Shown: positions 1-8,252 of the stretch, piece after piece
How positions within the stretch are numbered: position 1 is the stretch's first letter
Layout of the letters: the number at the start of each line of letters is the position of its first letter
DNA from: a bacterium
GTDB taxonomy: Bacteria > Bacteroidota > Bacteroidia > Chitinophagales > Saprospiraceae
Reading direction: 5' to 3'
Assembly: GCA_024742755.1 (NCBI GenBank)
Contig: JANSXW010000033.1
Location: 1-51,180 of the forward strand
Length of the DNA: 51,180 bases
The notes under the pieces: generated by a model
What the model saw: the letters and a program-made list of their open reading frames with translations, nothing else
Databases searched by the model: none
What the model was told of the DNA's origin: nothing
Translations under genes and position numbers: made by a program

Positions 1-141
1 CCTCGTTTGAGCCGTAAACTGAAGCACGGACGCCCCCGATACAGCACCCTGCGGATCGGGCTGGACGCCATCCGAGATGCTTTCTGGTCAGGCGACAAGC
101 GCCTGATCGCGGGGGTTATGCGTTTTTTGTCATGTACTTAG
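1..141 (+). mobile_element. IS4-family transposase, C-terminal end, and right end of the insertion sequence
   Basis: An open frame enters from the window edge and stops at the TAG at 139-141. Its residues include KHGRPRYSTLRIGLDAIRDA and end in MRFLSCT. This resembles the C-terminus of IS4-type transposases common in Bacteroidota, which typically read KKHGR..S.FR.GLD.I and end in FLSCT (recalled family knowledge). The stop codon appears to lie in the terminal inverted repeat: read inward from 141 on the minus strand, the end starts CTAAGTACATGACAAAAAAC. The catalytic DDE core lies outside the window. The end falls inside the restriction gene encoded on the opposite strand, so the element interrupts that gene. 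Confidence 0.6.
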
Positions 142-745
142 GAATTTCCCTTTCAAAGCACTCATTCACATACATTTTACGACTGCCCTTATATGATCTT
201 GAGCCTTTTCGAAAATCCTTTATTTTTTTTACGATTATATCATATTTAGAGAAGTGGATAAGCTGCGAAAAAAACAATGCGATCTCTGTTTTAGATAGGC
301 TTCCTAAATCATTTATTAGCCTTATAAGCTCTAAGTAAGGCTTAACGCCAAATTCAACTTTTCTGGATTGTGTGTGATATGGAGAAGGTAATTGAAACTT
401 AAGCAGTTGTCTTGTAAAAGTTTCATCTAATCTTTTTTCAGACAATAGCAATTCTCCCGCTTTGGTCAAGTTTATTTTCGGTGTTAAGTCTACAAAACCA
501 AGTGCTTTAGGAGCTCGAGTAATTCTATCTCTAGCAGCTAATGCGGGATCAGAAGGAAATGTTTCTCCTTCGTAATGTTCAGAATCATAAAGCGTTTGAA
601 AAAATCTTTCCTGTAAATCTTGATTTCCTGACCATTTTTCACCTTTAAAATGATCCGTAAGAATCCTTATTTCAGGAATAATCTTTTCAATAGTCCGTGG
701 TGAAGTGAAGCCAAAGAGGGCCTTTGATTTACTTAAGTTAGCCAT
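116..745 (-). pseudogene. AlwI-type type II restriction endonuclease, truncated by an IS insertion
   Basis: The 209-residue frame begins MANLSKSKALFGFTSPRTIE and contains IIPEIRILTDHFKGEKW, AARDRITRAPKALGFVDLTP and INLTKAGELL. These match the N-terminal region of the AlwI restriction endonuclease family (PF09491), whose members are usually about 550-600 residues (recalled). Only about the first 201 codons (142-745) are native; the last eight residues, PKYMTKNA, are read from the end of the adjacent insertion sequence. The catalytic part is missing, so the product should be inactive unless the rest survives beyond the IS. The start codon is 1 bp from the methyltransferase stop, and both genes are AT-rich, as expected of a transferred restriction-modification pair. 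Confidence 0.8.
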
Positions 746-746
746 A

Positions 747-1709
747 TTATTCCCAGAATTTTTTTTCTTCTACAGCCATAGATTTTTTTTGAAGAATGTC
801 TTTTGAGTTTTTCAAAAATTCTTCAATTCGACTTGTTGAAACCTCTATAGACTTATTTGAAATATCGCAGCCAATGAAATTGCAATTATTCTTTATAGCA
901 GCAATTGCGCTTGAGCCACTTCCCAAGAATGGGTCACATACCGTAAAACCATCTTCAGCACTCGCATGAATCATTGCTTGAAAAACTTCCACAGGTTTTT
1001 GAGTCGGGTATGCAGAATTATGGATTCTCTTGAATCGCCACACATCAGGAAATTTACGATTTCTAATTTTTCGAGTATTTCCGTTAGTTGCGAAAACAAT
1101 ATACTCATGTCTTCTCCGGAAATAGTGACCCATACCTATGTTCACCTTGTCCCATGTTATTAGATTCTTTACATCAAAGTAGTTTCGAACAATATTACCT
1201 AAACTTAAAAGGGAATAAGAGTCAAACATTATATAAATATGACCTGTTGATTTTTTTAATACACGTTTGCACTCATTTAAAAATCTTGTGTAATTCTCTT
1301 CGCTATCTTCGAACTCGGAAAACCATTTCCCATTCTCTTTCCCCTTCTCTGAATATTTCCCAACAATCCTTCCTTTGCCGAGATTAAGCTTATTGTTCAT
1401 TCCAGAGTACGCAGGGTCCGTAGTAATAATATCTACACTATTGGAAGGTATCTTTTCTAAGAAAGAAATAACGTCATCTTGGAAAATTGTGATTCTTCTG
1501 CCCCTATTCTCATAGTCGGCAACCTCACCCTTTAGCTTTTCTCTTATTCTATCTTCTTTGTTTTCAATAAATTGAAGAACTAGCTGAAAATCTTTCTCTG
1601 ATATTTCTCCTTCTTCATTCACCATTGAGATAGAACTGCTTTCCATAAAGCGATTTAAATCTTCTTTGGTTACTCCGTATTCTGCAACAATGTCTTCGGT
1701 TCTATACAT
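747..1709 (-). CDS. Site-specific DNA methyltransferase of the AlwI-type restriction-modification system
   Basis: A 320-residue N6_N4_Mtase-type (PF01555) enzyme. Motif IV reads TTDPAYSG near residues 96-103, a DPAY variant of DPPY, and the AdoMet-binding motif I DPFLGSGSS lies near residue 265, the beta-class order. YPTQKPVEVFQAMI precedes motif I as in many members of this class. An N-terminal helical extension of about 70 residues (EDIVAEYGVTKEDLNRFMES) may be a small HTH-like segment; that is inference. It should methylate host DNA against the companion nuclease, which is interrupted downstream, leaving this as a solitary methyltransferase. The recognition site cannot be read from sequence; AlwI itself cuts at GGATC. 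Confidence 0.88.
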   Translation of the reverse strand: MYRTEDIVAEYGVTKEDLNRFMESSSISMVNEEGEISEKDFQLVLQFIENKEDRIREKLKGEVADYENRGRRITIFQDDVISFLEKIPSNSVDIITTDPAYSGMNNKLNLGKGRIVGKYSEKGKENGKWFSEFEDSEENYTRFLNECKRVLKKSTGHIYIMFDSYSLLSLGNIVRNYFDVKNLITWDKVNIGMGHYFRRRHEYIVFATNGNTRKIRNRKFPDVWRFKRIHNSAYPTQKPVEVFQAMIHASAEDGFTVCDPFLGSGSSAIAAIKNNCNFIGCDISNKSIEVSTSRIEEFLKNSKDILQKKSMAVEEKKFWE

Positions 1710-1715
1710 GCAATT

Positions 1716-1733
1716 TACTTTTTAGTAAAAGTA
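1716..1733. promoter_or_regulatory. Perfect palindrome overlapping a candidate -7 box upstream of the methyltransferase
   Basis: TACTTTT-TAGT-AAAAGTA is a perfect 7-bp inverted repeat with a 4-bp centre, 7 to 24 bases upstream of the methyltransferase ATG. On the minus strand it contains TACTTTTA, one mismatch from the Bacteroidota -7 consensus TAnnTTTG. It may be an operator that autoregulates the restriction-modification genes. The symmetry is seen directly; the role is inferred. Confidence 0.4.
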
Positions 1734-1858
1734 CTTATTTGTTGTCTTTTTTCACTGTGCCCACCAACGTTGTTACTGCTATAACCTCATTTGAACCTAC
1801 ATTCAAGTCACAAATACAACTTGATTTTGTCGTTCGATAGCTGCAGCAAAGAGCGATC

Positions 1859-2245
1859 CTACCTGACCGAATCATAAATCTGCAATTTGCTCCACAACCC
1901 CTTCGTCTTTTCAATAAAGTCGAGGTGCACCTGTTCTGTCTGGTATTGATCATGCTCGGCCTTTGAGGCAAACGTAACAATGAGGCAAAAGTCATAGGAA
2001 TTGTCCACCACTGCCCGGTCTGTACCTGCGGGCGTGCCAATATGCATGCTTTGCGCGTAGGCGGAGGATTTGATAAAGCCCTCCATCTCTGCCCGGAAGG
2101 CTGCTTTGGCCTCCTCGTCTTGCCCTTCCATCCAGAACAGGACGATGTGGGCGAAATCACCGGGAATAGGTTTGGGAAATATAGTGGAAGTGCAGGAAGA
2201 CAGCACCGTCAACAGGGCAAGAAGGGGTAAAATCCGGTTTTTCAT
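1859..2245 (-). CDS. Dabb-domain (stress-responsive alpha/beta barrel) lipoprotein
   Basis: The start at 2245 was chosen because it gives a clean lipoprotein signal, MKNRILPLLALLTVLSSC, with lipobox LSSC and lipidated Cys18; an upstream ATG at 2278 would add residues without signal character. The mature part fits the Dabb family: FAHIVLFWM at the start, then VDNSYDFCLIVTFASKAEHD and YQTEQVHLDFIE. Dabb proteins are small dimeric ferredoxin-like barrels with varied roles, so no substrate can be given. It follows the TPR gene by 20 bp and probably shares its transcript. The product should be anchored in the periplasm or outer membrane. Confidence 0.8.
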   Translation of the reverse strand: MKNRILPLLALLTVLSSCTSTIFPKPIPGDFAHIVLFWMEGQDEEAKAAFRAEMEGFIKSSAYAQSMHIGTPAGTDRAVVDNSYDFCLIVTFASKAEHDQYQTEQVHLDFIEKTKGLWSKLQIYDSVR

Positions 2246-2265
2246 TGAGTTTGGTTTATGATGAT

Positions 2266-4950
2266 TCACAGGCCACATTTGCAGGAGGCTTTCAGTTCCC
2301 GTAATTGCTGCCTAACTTTTTGAGTGCGGTAGTCTTTATAAGCCTCCGGCAGCAAAGCCTCTGCCTCTTTTAGGAAAAAGCGGATTTCAGCTGCATCCGG
2401 GCGTTTCTTTTTTGGAAGCCCAAGGTAATAGCCAGCCAATGCGGCCATGCCTTCACACCGGTATAAGCGATTGATGTCCAGTGCCATACTTCCCATTTGG
2501 TTAAAAAGCTGAATCTCTGCGGAAGTTAAGTGAAAAGACTTGACCACATCATTAAGCGCCTTTGCCCAGCCTGACCGGTCTTCTTTGCTGCCCTCTTCCA
2601 GCTCTAGCAGGCCCGTCAGGGAAAGAAGATAATAATGTATGACTGATGAGCGGTAAGCCTGAGGTGAATTGAGGTAATGATTCTTATTGGCCGCAACCAG
2701 TACGTCCATAGCCGCCTCCGGATATCCCATTCTTCTCTGCAGTTCCGCTTTCATGAGGTACATTTGATAGCTCACCGGCTGGAAGCTGGCCGGGTTCTGG
2801 AAAAACAAGCCATCCACATCTGCGCTGACGGAATTGAGATACCCTTCGGCACGTGATAGCGCTCCAAATTCCGTCGCCACCCTTGCCCTGAAAATATCGA
2901 TGGTCCGCAACTGCCCTTTTACCAGTTGCTGAACCTGAAGATGCAGGCCATTTGTGCGTTCTATGAGGGCACTGGTTCGGTCTAAGATTCGGTACGCCGC
3001 ATCTGAATCTTTAGCGCCTATTGCATTTAGCGCCCCGAAATAGGCAATCAGATTGAGCCCTGAGAGATACCCTTGCAGCAATTGGGCACCTGGGGCCGGC
3101 TGCGCTTCCAGCAAACTTAAGCCCCCCTCAGCATGGGCTATGCCCTGAGCATACTGCCCGCTGCGGAATGCAACATAAGCCGCGAACTGATGAAGCTCTG
3201 CTTTGAGATTGCCCCCATCGTTTATGCCGGTTTGGATGTAATCATCAAGTCGGGCAATCAGGCTGTCCGTTTCCGAAAGTGCCTGCCCGGGTTGATGATG
3301 GAAAAGCCGGATGCCCACAAGTCCGGAATACACCATACGCAGCGCGCCATAGGAAGATATATTTTGATCCGGCTGAAAATAAGGGGTCAACCCGAACGCT
3401 TCCTCAAAGGCCTGGGCTGCCCGCCCTGAATGCCCGGCTGTAAACAGAAAGCCTCCGTACCTGAGCAATGTTTGAGCATAGTACCAGGCCAGATTAAGCG
3501 GGCTTTGACCGTAATTTTCGCGCATGTAGCCTAACACCTCCTGATAGACGGTGTCGGCTTCTGCAAAGGGCTCCACAGTGGGTACCCGGGATGCGAGATT
3601 GGACAACAGGATAAACCGGTTGGGCAGGCGCCATAATGCCGGTGATTGCATAAGCTGGTCCAGGGTATCCTGAACCGCCAGGCAGAGCGAGTCATAGTGG
3701 ATGGCCTGGCGGATTTTCTCCTGCGCCTGCCTGAAGCCCGCCTGACCCTGAAGGTTGCCTTGGGTATTCACTCCTTTTTGGAAATAGGCGTTTGCCAGAA
3801 AACCGTATGCCTGATTCCTCACGCTCAGCAAAATGGTATCCCGCTGATCCTGATAGGCGTCGCACAAGCGGAGGGCTTCCAGAGCATGGGTTTCCATGCC
3901 ACTTATATTTTGCAAACCGCCCTGCACAAAGCCCAGTTCGCTCTCTATTTGCAGCAACGTTAAGGTATCCTTGGCGATGCGCTTGGTGCGGGTCAGGATA
4001 AGATTGGCGTTGTAGTAGTCGTTGACGCTCTCTGCCAGAAAACGGCCATATTGCAGCATCACCTCCACCTCTTCGTGAAGGGTAACCGACTGCCGGAGCA
4101 GCTTGCCTATTTCGGCGTTCTGGGAATCAAAGTGGGCCGGGCTAAACCGCAGCATCATGATCCGCGCCTGTAGATAGCAGCCCTTGGCTACTTGTTTCTT
4201 GGTGCCTTCCAGCTCGCCGAGGACCAGCAGGGTGCTATCCAGCTTACCCTGTGCAAAATATTGCTGTGCCCTTGCGGTAAGCGTATCCGGGCTATTGGCC
4301 AACAGTTTTTCCACCTCCCGGTACTTGTTGACCCATTGAGCAATCGCCTCATCGCGCATTTCGATAACTCCGGTGAGCTGTTTGTTCTTTTGCCTGGCAA
4401 ATCGAAGCTCACGCAGCAATTCCACCGACAGCTGCTCAGGCAGGTGGTAGTGGATCACCTTTTTCATGACGTAGGAAATTTCTGCTACCTCGGCATACAC
4501 CACCGGGCTTTGGTTGCCCTGTGTGCTGACCACGCTACCGAAAGCATTGGGGAAATAGGAACGGACCTGCCCCTGTTCCGGAAATATCCCCAGCAAGGAC
4601 TCGACCTCAAGGAAATCGCCTTGCTCAAGTGCAGCCCTGGCCCGCTGCGCCCGTTGGGTATCGCCTAATTCGCCAATCGCCTTGGCGAGTTGATTGTACC
4701 TCGAAATCCAGGCGGCAATCGCTTCATCGCTTTTTTCCTGGTCAACCCTGTTGGTAATCAGCAGGCCCGCAAGCAGTGGGAAGAGATCCTCGGGGATGGG
4801 TTCATTCACGGCTACTTCATTGTGGTAGCGCAGGGCGCTTTGGGTAGCAAAAACCACCGGGCTTTGGTCACCGTAGGTTGCCGTGCTTTCCTGGCCGAAC
4901 AAAGAGAAGGCCAGGAGCAGGGTAAAAGTGGCTGGTAAGGTTCGTTTCAT
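2266..4950 (-). CDS. Exported TPR protein with two N-terminal GNQSPVV-type repeat units
   Basis: An 894-residue protein with a signal peptide (MKRTLPATFTLLLAFSLFGQ). Two related N-terminal units follow: GDQSPVV at 27-33 and GNQSPVV at 145-151. Each is followed by hydrophobic strands, a PExL helix, a DEAIAxW..[KR]Y segment (about 75-85 and 200-210) and an AR....QG segment. The rest, from about 225, is almost wholly helical with TPR-like pairs (QARIMMLRFSP, QAFEEAFGLTPYF, RSGQYAQGIAHAEGGLSLLE). No enzymatic motif was seen. Its ATG overlaps the stop of the upstream membrane gene (ATGA), so translation is probably coupled. The motif shared with that neighbour suggests a physical partnership in the periplasm (inference). 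The precise family was not recognised. Confidence 0.8.
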   Translation of the reverse strand: MKRTLPATFTLLLAFSLFGQESTATYGDQSPVVFATQSALRYHNEVAVNEPIPEDLFPLLAGLLITNRVDQEKSDEAIAAWISRYNQLAKAIGELGDTQRAQRARAALEQGDFLEVESLLGIFPEQGQVRSYFPNAFGSVVSTQGNQSPVVYAEVAEISYVMKKVIHYHLPEQLSVELLRELRFARQKNKQLTGVIEMRDEAIAQWVNKYREVEKLLANSPDTLTARAQQYFAQGKLDSTLLVLGELEGTKKQVAKGCYLQARIMMLRFSPAHFDSQNAEIGKLLRQSVTLHEEVEVMLQYGRFLAESVNDYYNANLILTRTKRIAKDTLTLLQIESELGFVQGGLQNISGMETHALEALRLCDAYQDQRDTILLSVRNQAYGFLANAYFQKGVNTQGNLQGQAGFRQAQEKIRQAIHYDSLCLAVQDTLDQLMQSPALWRLPNRFILLSNLASRVPTVEPFAEADTVYQEVLGYMRENYGQSPLNLAWYYAQTLLRYGGFLFTAGHSGRAAQAFEEAFGLTPYFQPDQNISSYGALRMVYSGLVGIRLFHHQPGQALSETDSLIARLDDYIQTGINDGGNLKAELHQFAAYVAFRSGQYAQGIAHAEGGLSLLEAQPAPGAQLLQGYLSGLNLIAYFGALNAIGAKDSDAAYRILDRTSALIERTNGLHLQVQQLVKGQLRTIDIFRARVATEFGALSRAEGYLNSVSADVDGLFFQNPASFQPVSYQMYLMKAELQRRMGYPEAAMDVLVAANKNHYLNSPQAYRSSVIHYYLLSLTGLLELEEGSKEDRSGWAKALNDVVKSFHLTSAEIQLFNQMGSMALDINRLYRCEGMAALAGYYLGLPKKKRPDAAEIRFFLKEAEALLPEAYKDYRTQKVRQQLRELKASCKCGL

Positions 4951-5426
4951 TCCTGATGGCTTGAAGAGTCCTGAACAGTGGTGTTTTGGAAGTTCAGAGT
5001 GGCATTATCCCCCGTCACTACCGGGCTTTGGTTACCGTGCGTAACGGCCTTCACAGCGGGTTCGTCCTGGTGGGAGCTCCCGTTATAAGCCCAAAGGCCT
5101 CCCAACAACAGAAGGATCAACAAGCCGGCCGCAGCCCACATCCACTTGGCCGGACGCCTGCGCCCGGCTGGCCCTTCTCCAATCTGCCCGATCAGATCAA
5201 AAAGCGCGCGGGCAGACCGTGCTTGTTGCACGCTGTAATCTTCTGCGGAGACCGCACCGGCTTTCCAGGATTGCTCATTGGCAAAAAAGTTATGGACGAT
5301 GGTGTCCCGGTGGGCCTTCAGGCGTTCGGGAACCTCGGCCTGGCTCAAGGCTTTGAAAGCAGCAGTCAAATCGCCTGATTTGGCCAGTTGGCGCATTTCA
5401 GCAAATAATGGCAGTAGTGGTTTCAT
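4947..5426 (-). CDS. EAD11-like effector-associated domain protein with one membrane helix and a periplasmic GNQSPVV tail
   Basis: A 159-residue protein. Residues about 8-82 are helical, with AKSGDLTAAFKALSQAE followed by ERLKAHRDTIVHNFFANEQS, GAVSAEDYSVQQARSARALF and DLIGQI. This fits the effector-associated domain 11 pattern (helix, then N..I.Lsa.y..l......G.is.ed....nri..alL.li) described in bacterial NACHT/CHAT/caspase conflict proteins (family knowledge). A basic stretch (AGRRRPAK) precedes a single TM helix at 96-114, predicting a cytoplasmic N-terminus. The external tail has THGNQSPVVTGDNATLNF at 129-146, the motif found twice in the next gene. It is first in the operon and has a 4-bp overlap with the TPR gene. 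An adaptor role is inferred; no effector is encoded beside it. Confidence 0.7.
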   Translation of the reverse strand: MKPLLPLFAEMRQLAKSGDLTAAFKALSQAEVPERLKAHRDTIVHNFFANEQSWKAGAVSAEDYSVQQARSARALFDLIGQIGEGPAGRRRPAKWMWAAAGLLILLLLGGLWAYNGSSHQDEPAVKAVTHGNQSPVVTGDNATLNFQNTTVQDSSSHQE

Positions 5427-5566
5427 AGGAGTAAAGTAGCGCTTTTGGGAGAATTCGGCAAATGGAGATGGTTTTCGCTACTCCTCAGAAGCTCCCGACG
5501 GGGCTTTATGGCCCCTGATTGTTATTGTTGTTTAATGGCACTAGCTAAACTTCATTGTCCAGCCTT

Positions 5567-5791
5567 TGCACATTCCGCACCTGTGGCGCGGAGCAGGGCC
5601 GATGCACTTTTTGGTTACCCACATAAAGTCCCTTTGCCAGCACATGCATGAAGCAGGAAAAGCAAGTCGGAAAAGTGCCTTTTGCATTCGATAGCACTAA
5701 GCTATGCATGAGCCCTGCCCCATTAGGGGCATAATGTCGGTAACAACGGTAAACCACAAAGGATCCGCGCCGTTAGGTGCGGAATGTGAAC
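5567..5791. repeat. Three short hairpin (REP-like) units in a 390-bp gene-free stretch
   Basis: The gap 5427-5817 has no convincing gene. It holds three related small hairpins, each followed by AATGT. Unit A, inverted, is CCGCACC-TGT-GGCGCGG at 5575-5591. Unit B, 5716-5731, is TGCCCC-ATTA-GGGGCA followed by TAATGT. Unit C, 5765-5782, is CCGCGCC-GTTA-GGTGCGG followed by AATGT. Units A and C are near-identical in opposite orientation with one 1-nt indel. They resemble the dispersed hairpin-plus-AATGT repeats I recall from other Saprospiria genomes. Function unknown. The short open frames here are made of repeat sequence and were not accepted as genes. Confidence 0.6.
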
Positions 5792-5817
5792 CTACATCCT
5801 GTTTTTAAAAGCCGAAA

Positions 5818-8058
5818 CTACTCCGTAAGCACATCAATTTCCGCAATACAAGCCGCCCGCCCCCCATCAGTGGCCTGATGCAAGCTGAGGGTTAAGTACC
5901 GGGCTTTCACCGGTGCCTTCAGATCGTGCATCCGCTGAGTAGGGTCATTGATCAGGTTCCCAAACCGGAAAGCCTCTCCAGGCATAAAGTACTTGCCATC
6001 AAGGCTGGTCTCCAGCTGGCCGCCTTCCAGCTTGCTGAGGCTTTTGTCGGTTGGTGGGGTGTAGGCAAAACCAGTCAGGGCATGCGCACCGCCCAGGTCG
6101 ATCGTCAGGTAGTGCGGCTCTGGAGAAGGCTCCGGGCACCAGGAAGTCATAGGGTCGCCATCGAAAGCCAGGGAGGCTTCATAGCCGACTTTTTCACTGT
6201 CGGCGCGGTGGACCGTCCAATCTGATTTGGGTAAACCAAAAACGGACGTTGCGATACTACCTTGTTCCCCAGCTGCGATAACTCGTGCTTTCACCACACC
6301 TGAAGGATGCAAAAAGGGCGATGTATACTCAAGCGCACGCTCACCGGGCGCAGAACCGTCTGTAGTGTAGCGAATGGCGTACCCCCGGTTGAGATTGCCC
6401 GCTACATCTTCCCCGTGTGGCTTCCACCCAAAATCGTGCAGCTTAGGCTGAATACGGACTTGCCCCGCGCTATCCCTTTTGATGACCAATTGTGGCGGGC
6501 GGGGCCGATAATAATGAGCGGAAATCGTTGCAATAGCGGGTGGCAGCCGCCAGGCCGATACGGCAAGCTTGAACCGCCGCGCCGTCACCTCCGGAAACCG
6601 AAGGATGCGCTGATAGCCAATATTGGTGGCAGCTGCGAGGCGTTCCCATTTCCCATTTTGCCAGGCGTAGAGCGCATGTGCTTCCACCCTTTCACTGTGC
6701 GTGGCAATCGCTTCCTGAATACGGAACCGGTTGATGGTGACGGGCCCGGGGGCTTCGAGGATGATGGCCCTATCGCCTTCAGACAGTATTTGGAAAGTCC
6801 CTGGGTCGTCATCCATTACCTCAGCCGGGCCTGAAGCCCCCTTCAGGAGGTTCGCTCCGTATGTTTCCTGAATCCGCGCCCCTACTTCTTCGAGCACAGT
6901 CACATCCTCATCGGAGAACCGCCCTTCCCGGTTTGGGGGGATGTTCAGCAGAAAAATAGAATTGCCGCCCACGGAGCGTTCGTACATATCGTACACATCA
7001 TCTGCGCTGCGTACCCGCTGCTTCGTATCATCCCGGTAAAACCAGCCTTCGCGGATGGAGGTGTTGGTCTCCGCCATTTGGTAATGCAGGTAGCGCCCGT
7101 TGGCCAGTTGCTCCCGTTCCCCGAGGGCTTCTGCCGTCAGGTCGCTGAAGTGGTTCATTTGCCGTGGGTCTTCTTCGTAGGGTATGATGTTCCACTCGGT
7201 ATCCCGGGTTTTACCGGCTTCATTCCCGCACCAGCGCACATCCTGACGGCCAAAGACGACCGCCTCCGGTGCCAGTTTTTGAATCAGTTCCTTCCAGGCC
7301 AGGTAATCATACTGTTGCCCGCCTTTCCGTTTCGGGTGGGCGCCATCCAGCCATACCTCATGGATAGGCCCGTATTCGGTCAATAGCTCAAAAAGCTGAT
7401 TGAGAAAATATTCGTTGTAGTCATCCACTTTAAACCTGAAAGTAGTGGTATCCTGAAATGGCCGCCCCGGGACTGCCCGGGGGATCACCCGCCCGGTCGC
7501 TTCACTCAGGTTGCCATACAAGCCTTCCGGGTGTTCAATTTGATAAAGGTCAGCCGGGGACAGATAAACCCCAAGCTCCAGGCCGTACTTTTGGCAGGAC
7601 TCGGAAAGCGCCCGCATCACATCCCCCTTCCCATCCTGAAAAGGCGAGGACATGACACCATGCGAGGTGTACCGCGTCTGCCAAAGGCAAAACCCATCGT
7701 GATGCTTGGCCGTAAAAATGACCCGTTTCATACCAGCTGCCTTCATAGCTTTGCACCATTGGTCGGTATCCAGGTTTTTGAGGTCAAAAATCTGCGGGTC
7801 TTCCATGCCCGTCCCCCACTCCATCCGGGTGAAGGTATTGGGGCCAAAGTGGATGAATGCGATAAACTCATTTTGCAGGGCAGCATACTGATTGGGCGTG
7901 GGCACCACATGGGCCGCTTTGAGGAGGATGGAATCCGGGGTGTCATCAGCATCCACTTCAATAGTACTTGCGGCGGGCATCAACAGGTCGGGGCCATTAT
8001 TTGAGGCACAAGACCCAAACAGGCTCAAAATCAGGATGGAGATCAGTATTCGTAGCAT
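5818..8058 (-). CDS. Alpha-L-fucosidase, GH29, lipoprotein with C-terminal carbohydrate-binding domain
   Basis: A 746-residue lipoprotein; the signal ends at the lipobox LFGSC with Cys17. The GH29 catalytic domain spans about 50-400: FIHFGPNTFT, AKHHDGFCLW (119-120 HH) and IHEVWLDGA, in which Asp238 is the expected nucleophile. It releases alpha-L-fucose from glycans by a retaining mechanism. A beta-sandwich linker (YAIRYTTDGSAPGERALEYT, like chitobiase C-terminal domains) and an F5/8 type C-like domain follow (SLAFDGDPMTSWCPEPSPEP, LTIDLGGAHALTGFAYTP, KARYLTLSLHQ). Overall length and order agree with Bacteroidota fucosidases. No SusC/SusD neighbours are present, so it is not in a visible polysaccharide utilisation locus. 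It is divergent from the lipoprotein at 8253. Confidence 0.92.
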   Translation of the reverse strand: MLRILISILILSLFGSCASNNGPDLLMPAASTIEVDADDTPDSILLKAAHVVPTPNQYAALQNEFIAFIHFGPNTFTRMEWGTGMEDPQIFDLKNLDTDQWCKAMKAAGMKRVIFTAKHHDGFCLWQTRYTSHGVMSSPFQDGKGDVMRALSESCQKYGLELGVYLSPADLYQIEHPEGLYGNLSEATGRVIPRAVPGRPFQDTTTFRFKVDDYNEYFLNQLFELLTEYGPIHEVWLDGAHPKRKGGQQYDYLAWKELIQKLAPEAVVFGRQDVRWCGNEAGKTRDTEWNIIPYEEDPRQMNHFSDLTAEALGEREQLANGRYLHYQMAETNTSIREGWFYRDDTKQRVRSADDVYDMYERSVGGNSIFLLNIPPNREGRFSDEDVTVLEEVGARIQETYGANLLKGASGPAEVMDDDPGTFQILSEGDRAIILEAPGPVTINRFRIQEAIATHSERVEAHALYAWQNGKWERLAAATNIGYQRILRFPEVTARRFKLAVSAWRLPPAIATISAHYYRPRPPQLVIKRDSAGQVRIQPKLHDFGWKPHGEDVAGNLNRGYAIRYTTDGSAPGERALEYTSPFLHPSGVVKARVIAAGEQGSIATSVFGLPKSDWTVHRADSEKVGYEASLAFDGDPMTSWCPEPSPEPHYLTIDLGGAHALTGFAYTPPTDKSLSKLEGGQLETSLDGKYFMPGEAFRFGNLINDPTQRMHDLKAPVKARYLTLSLHQATDGGRAACIAEIDVLTE

Positions 8059-8079
8059 ATTTTTTCTTCAATTCTACCT

Positions 8080-8087
8080 TAAATATA
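8080..8087 (-). promoter_or_regulatory. Candidate -7 box for the fucosidase gene
   Basis: On the minus strand this reads TATATTTA, one mismatch from the Bacteroidota -7 consensus TAnnTTTG, 22 bases upstream of the fucosidase ATG. No clear -33 TTTG was found at the usual spacing, so support is weak. Confidence 0.3.
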
Positions 8088-8252
8088 GTGCTTTCGACTC
8101 AACGGTTTCTGCCTCTTTTTTTAGAAAATGCTAAGACAGGTATTAAAAATGCGTTAAGCTGCTGATCACCAAAAACAGAAGTTGAGTATCAGGGGTCTGT
8201 TTTGATAGATAAAGGGCTTTGCCTTTTCTGTTAACACCTAAAACGATTAGCT

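Noticed and set aside
1735..2160. 141-codon minus-strand frame overlapping the Dabb gene
   Set aside because: Out-of-frame shadow of the Dabb lipoprotein, which has a clear signal and family motif.
5445..5757. Short frames in the gap before the fucosidase
   Set aside because: They are built from the hairpin repeats and have no start-region signals or protein-like pattern.
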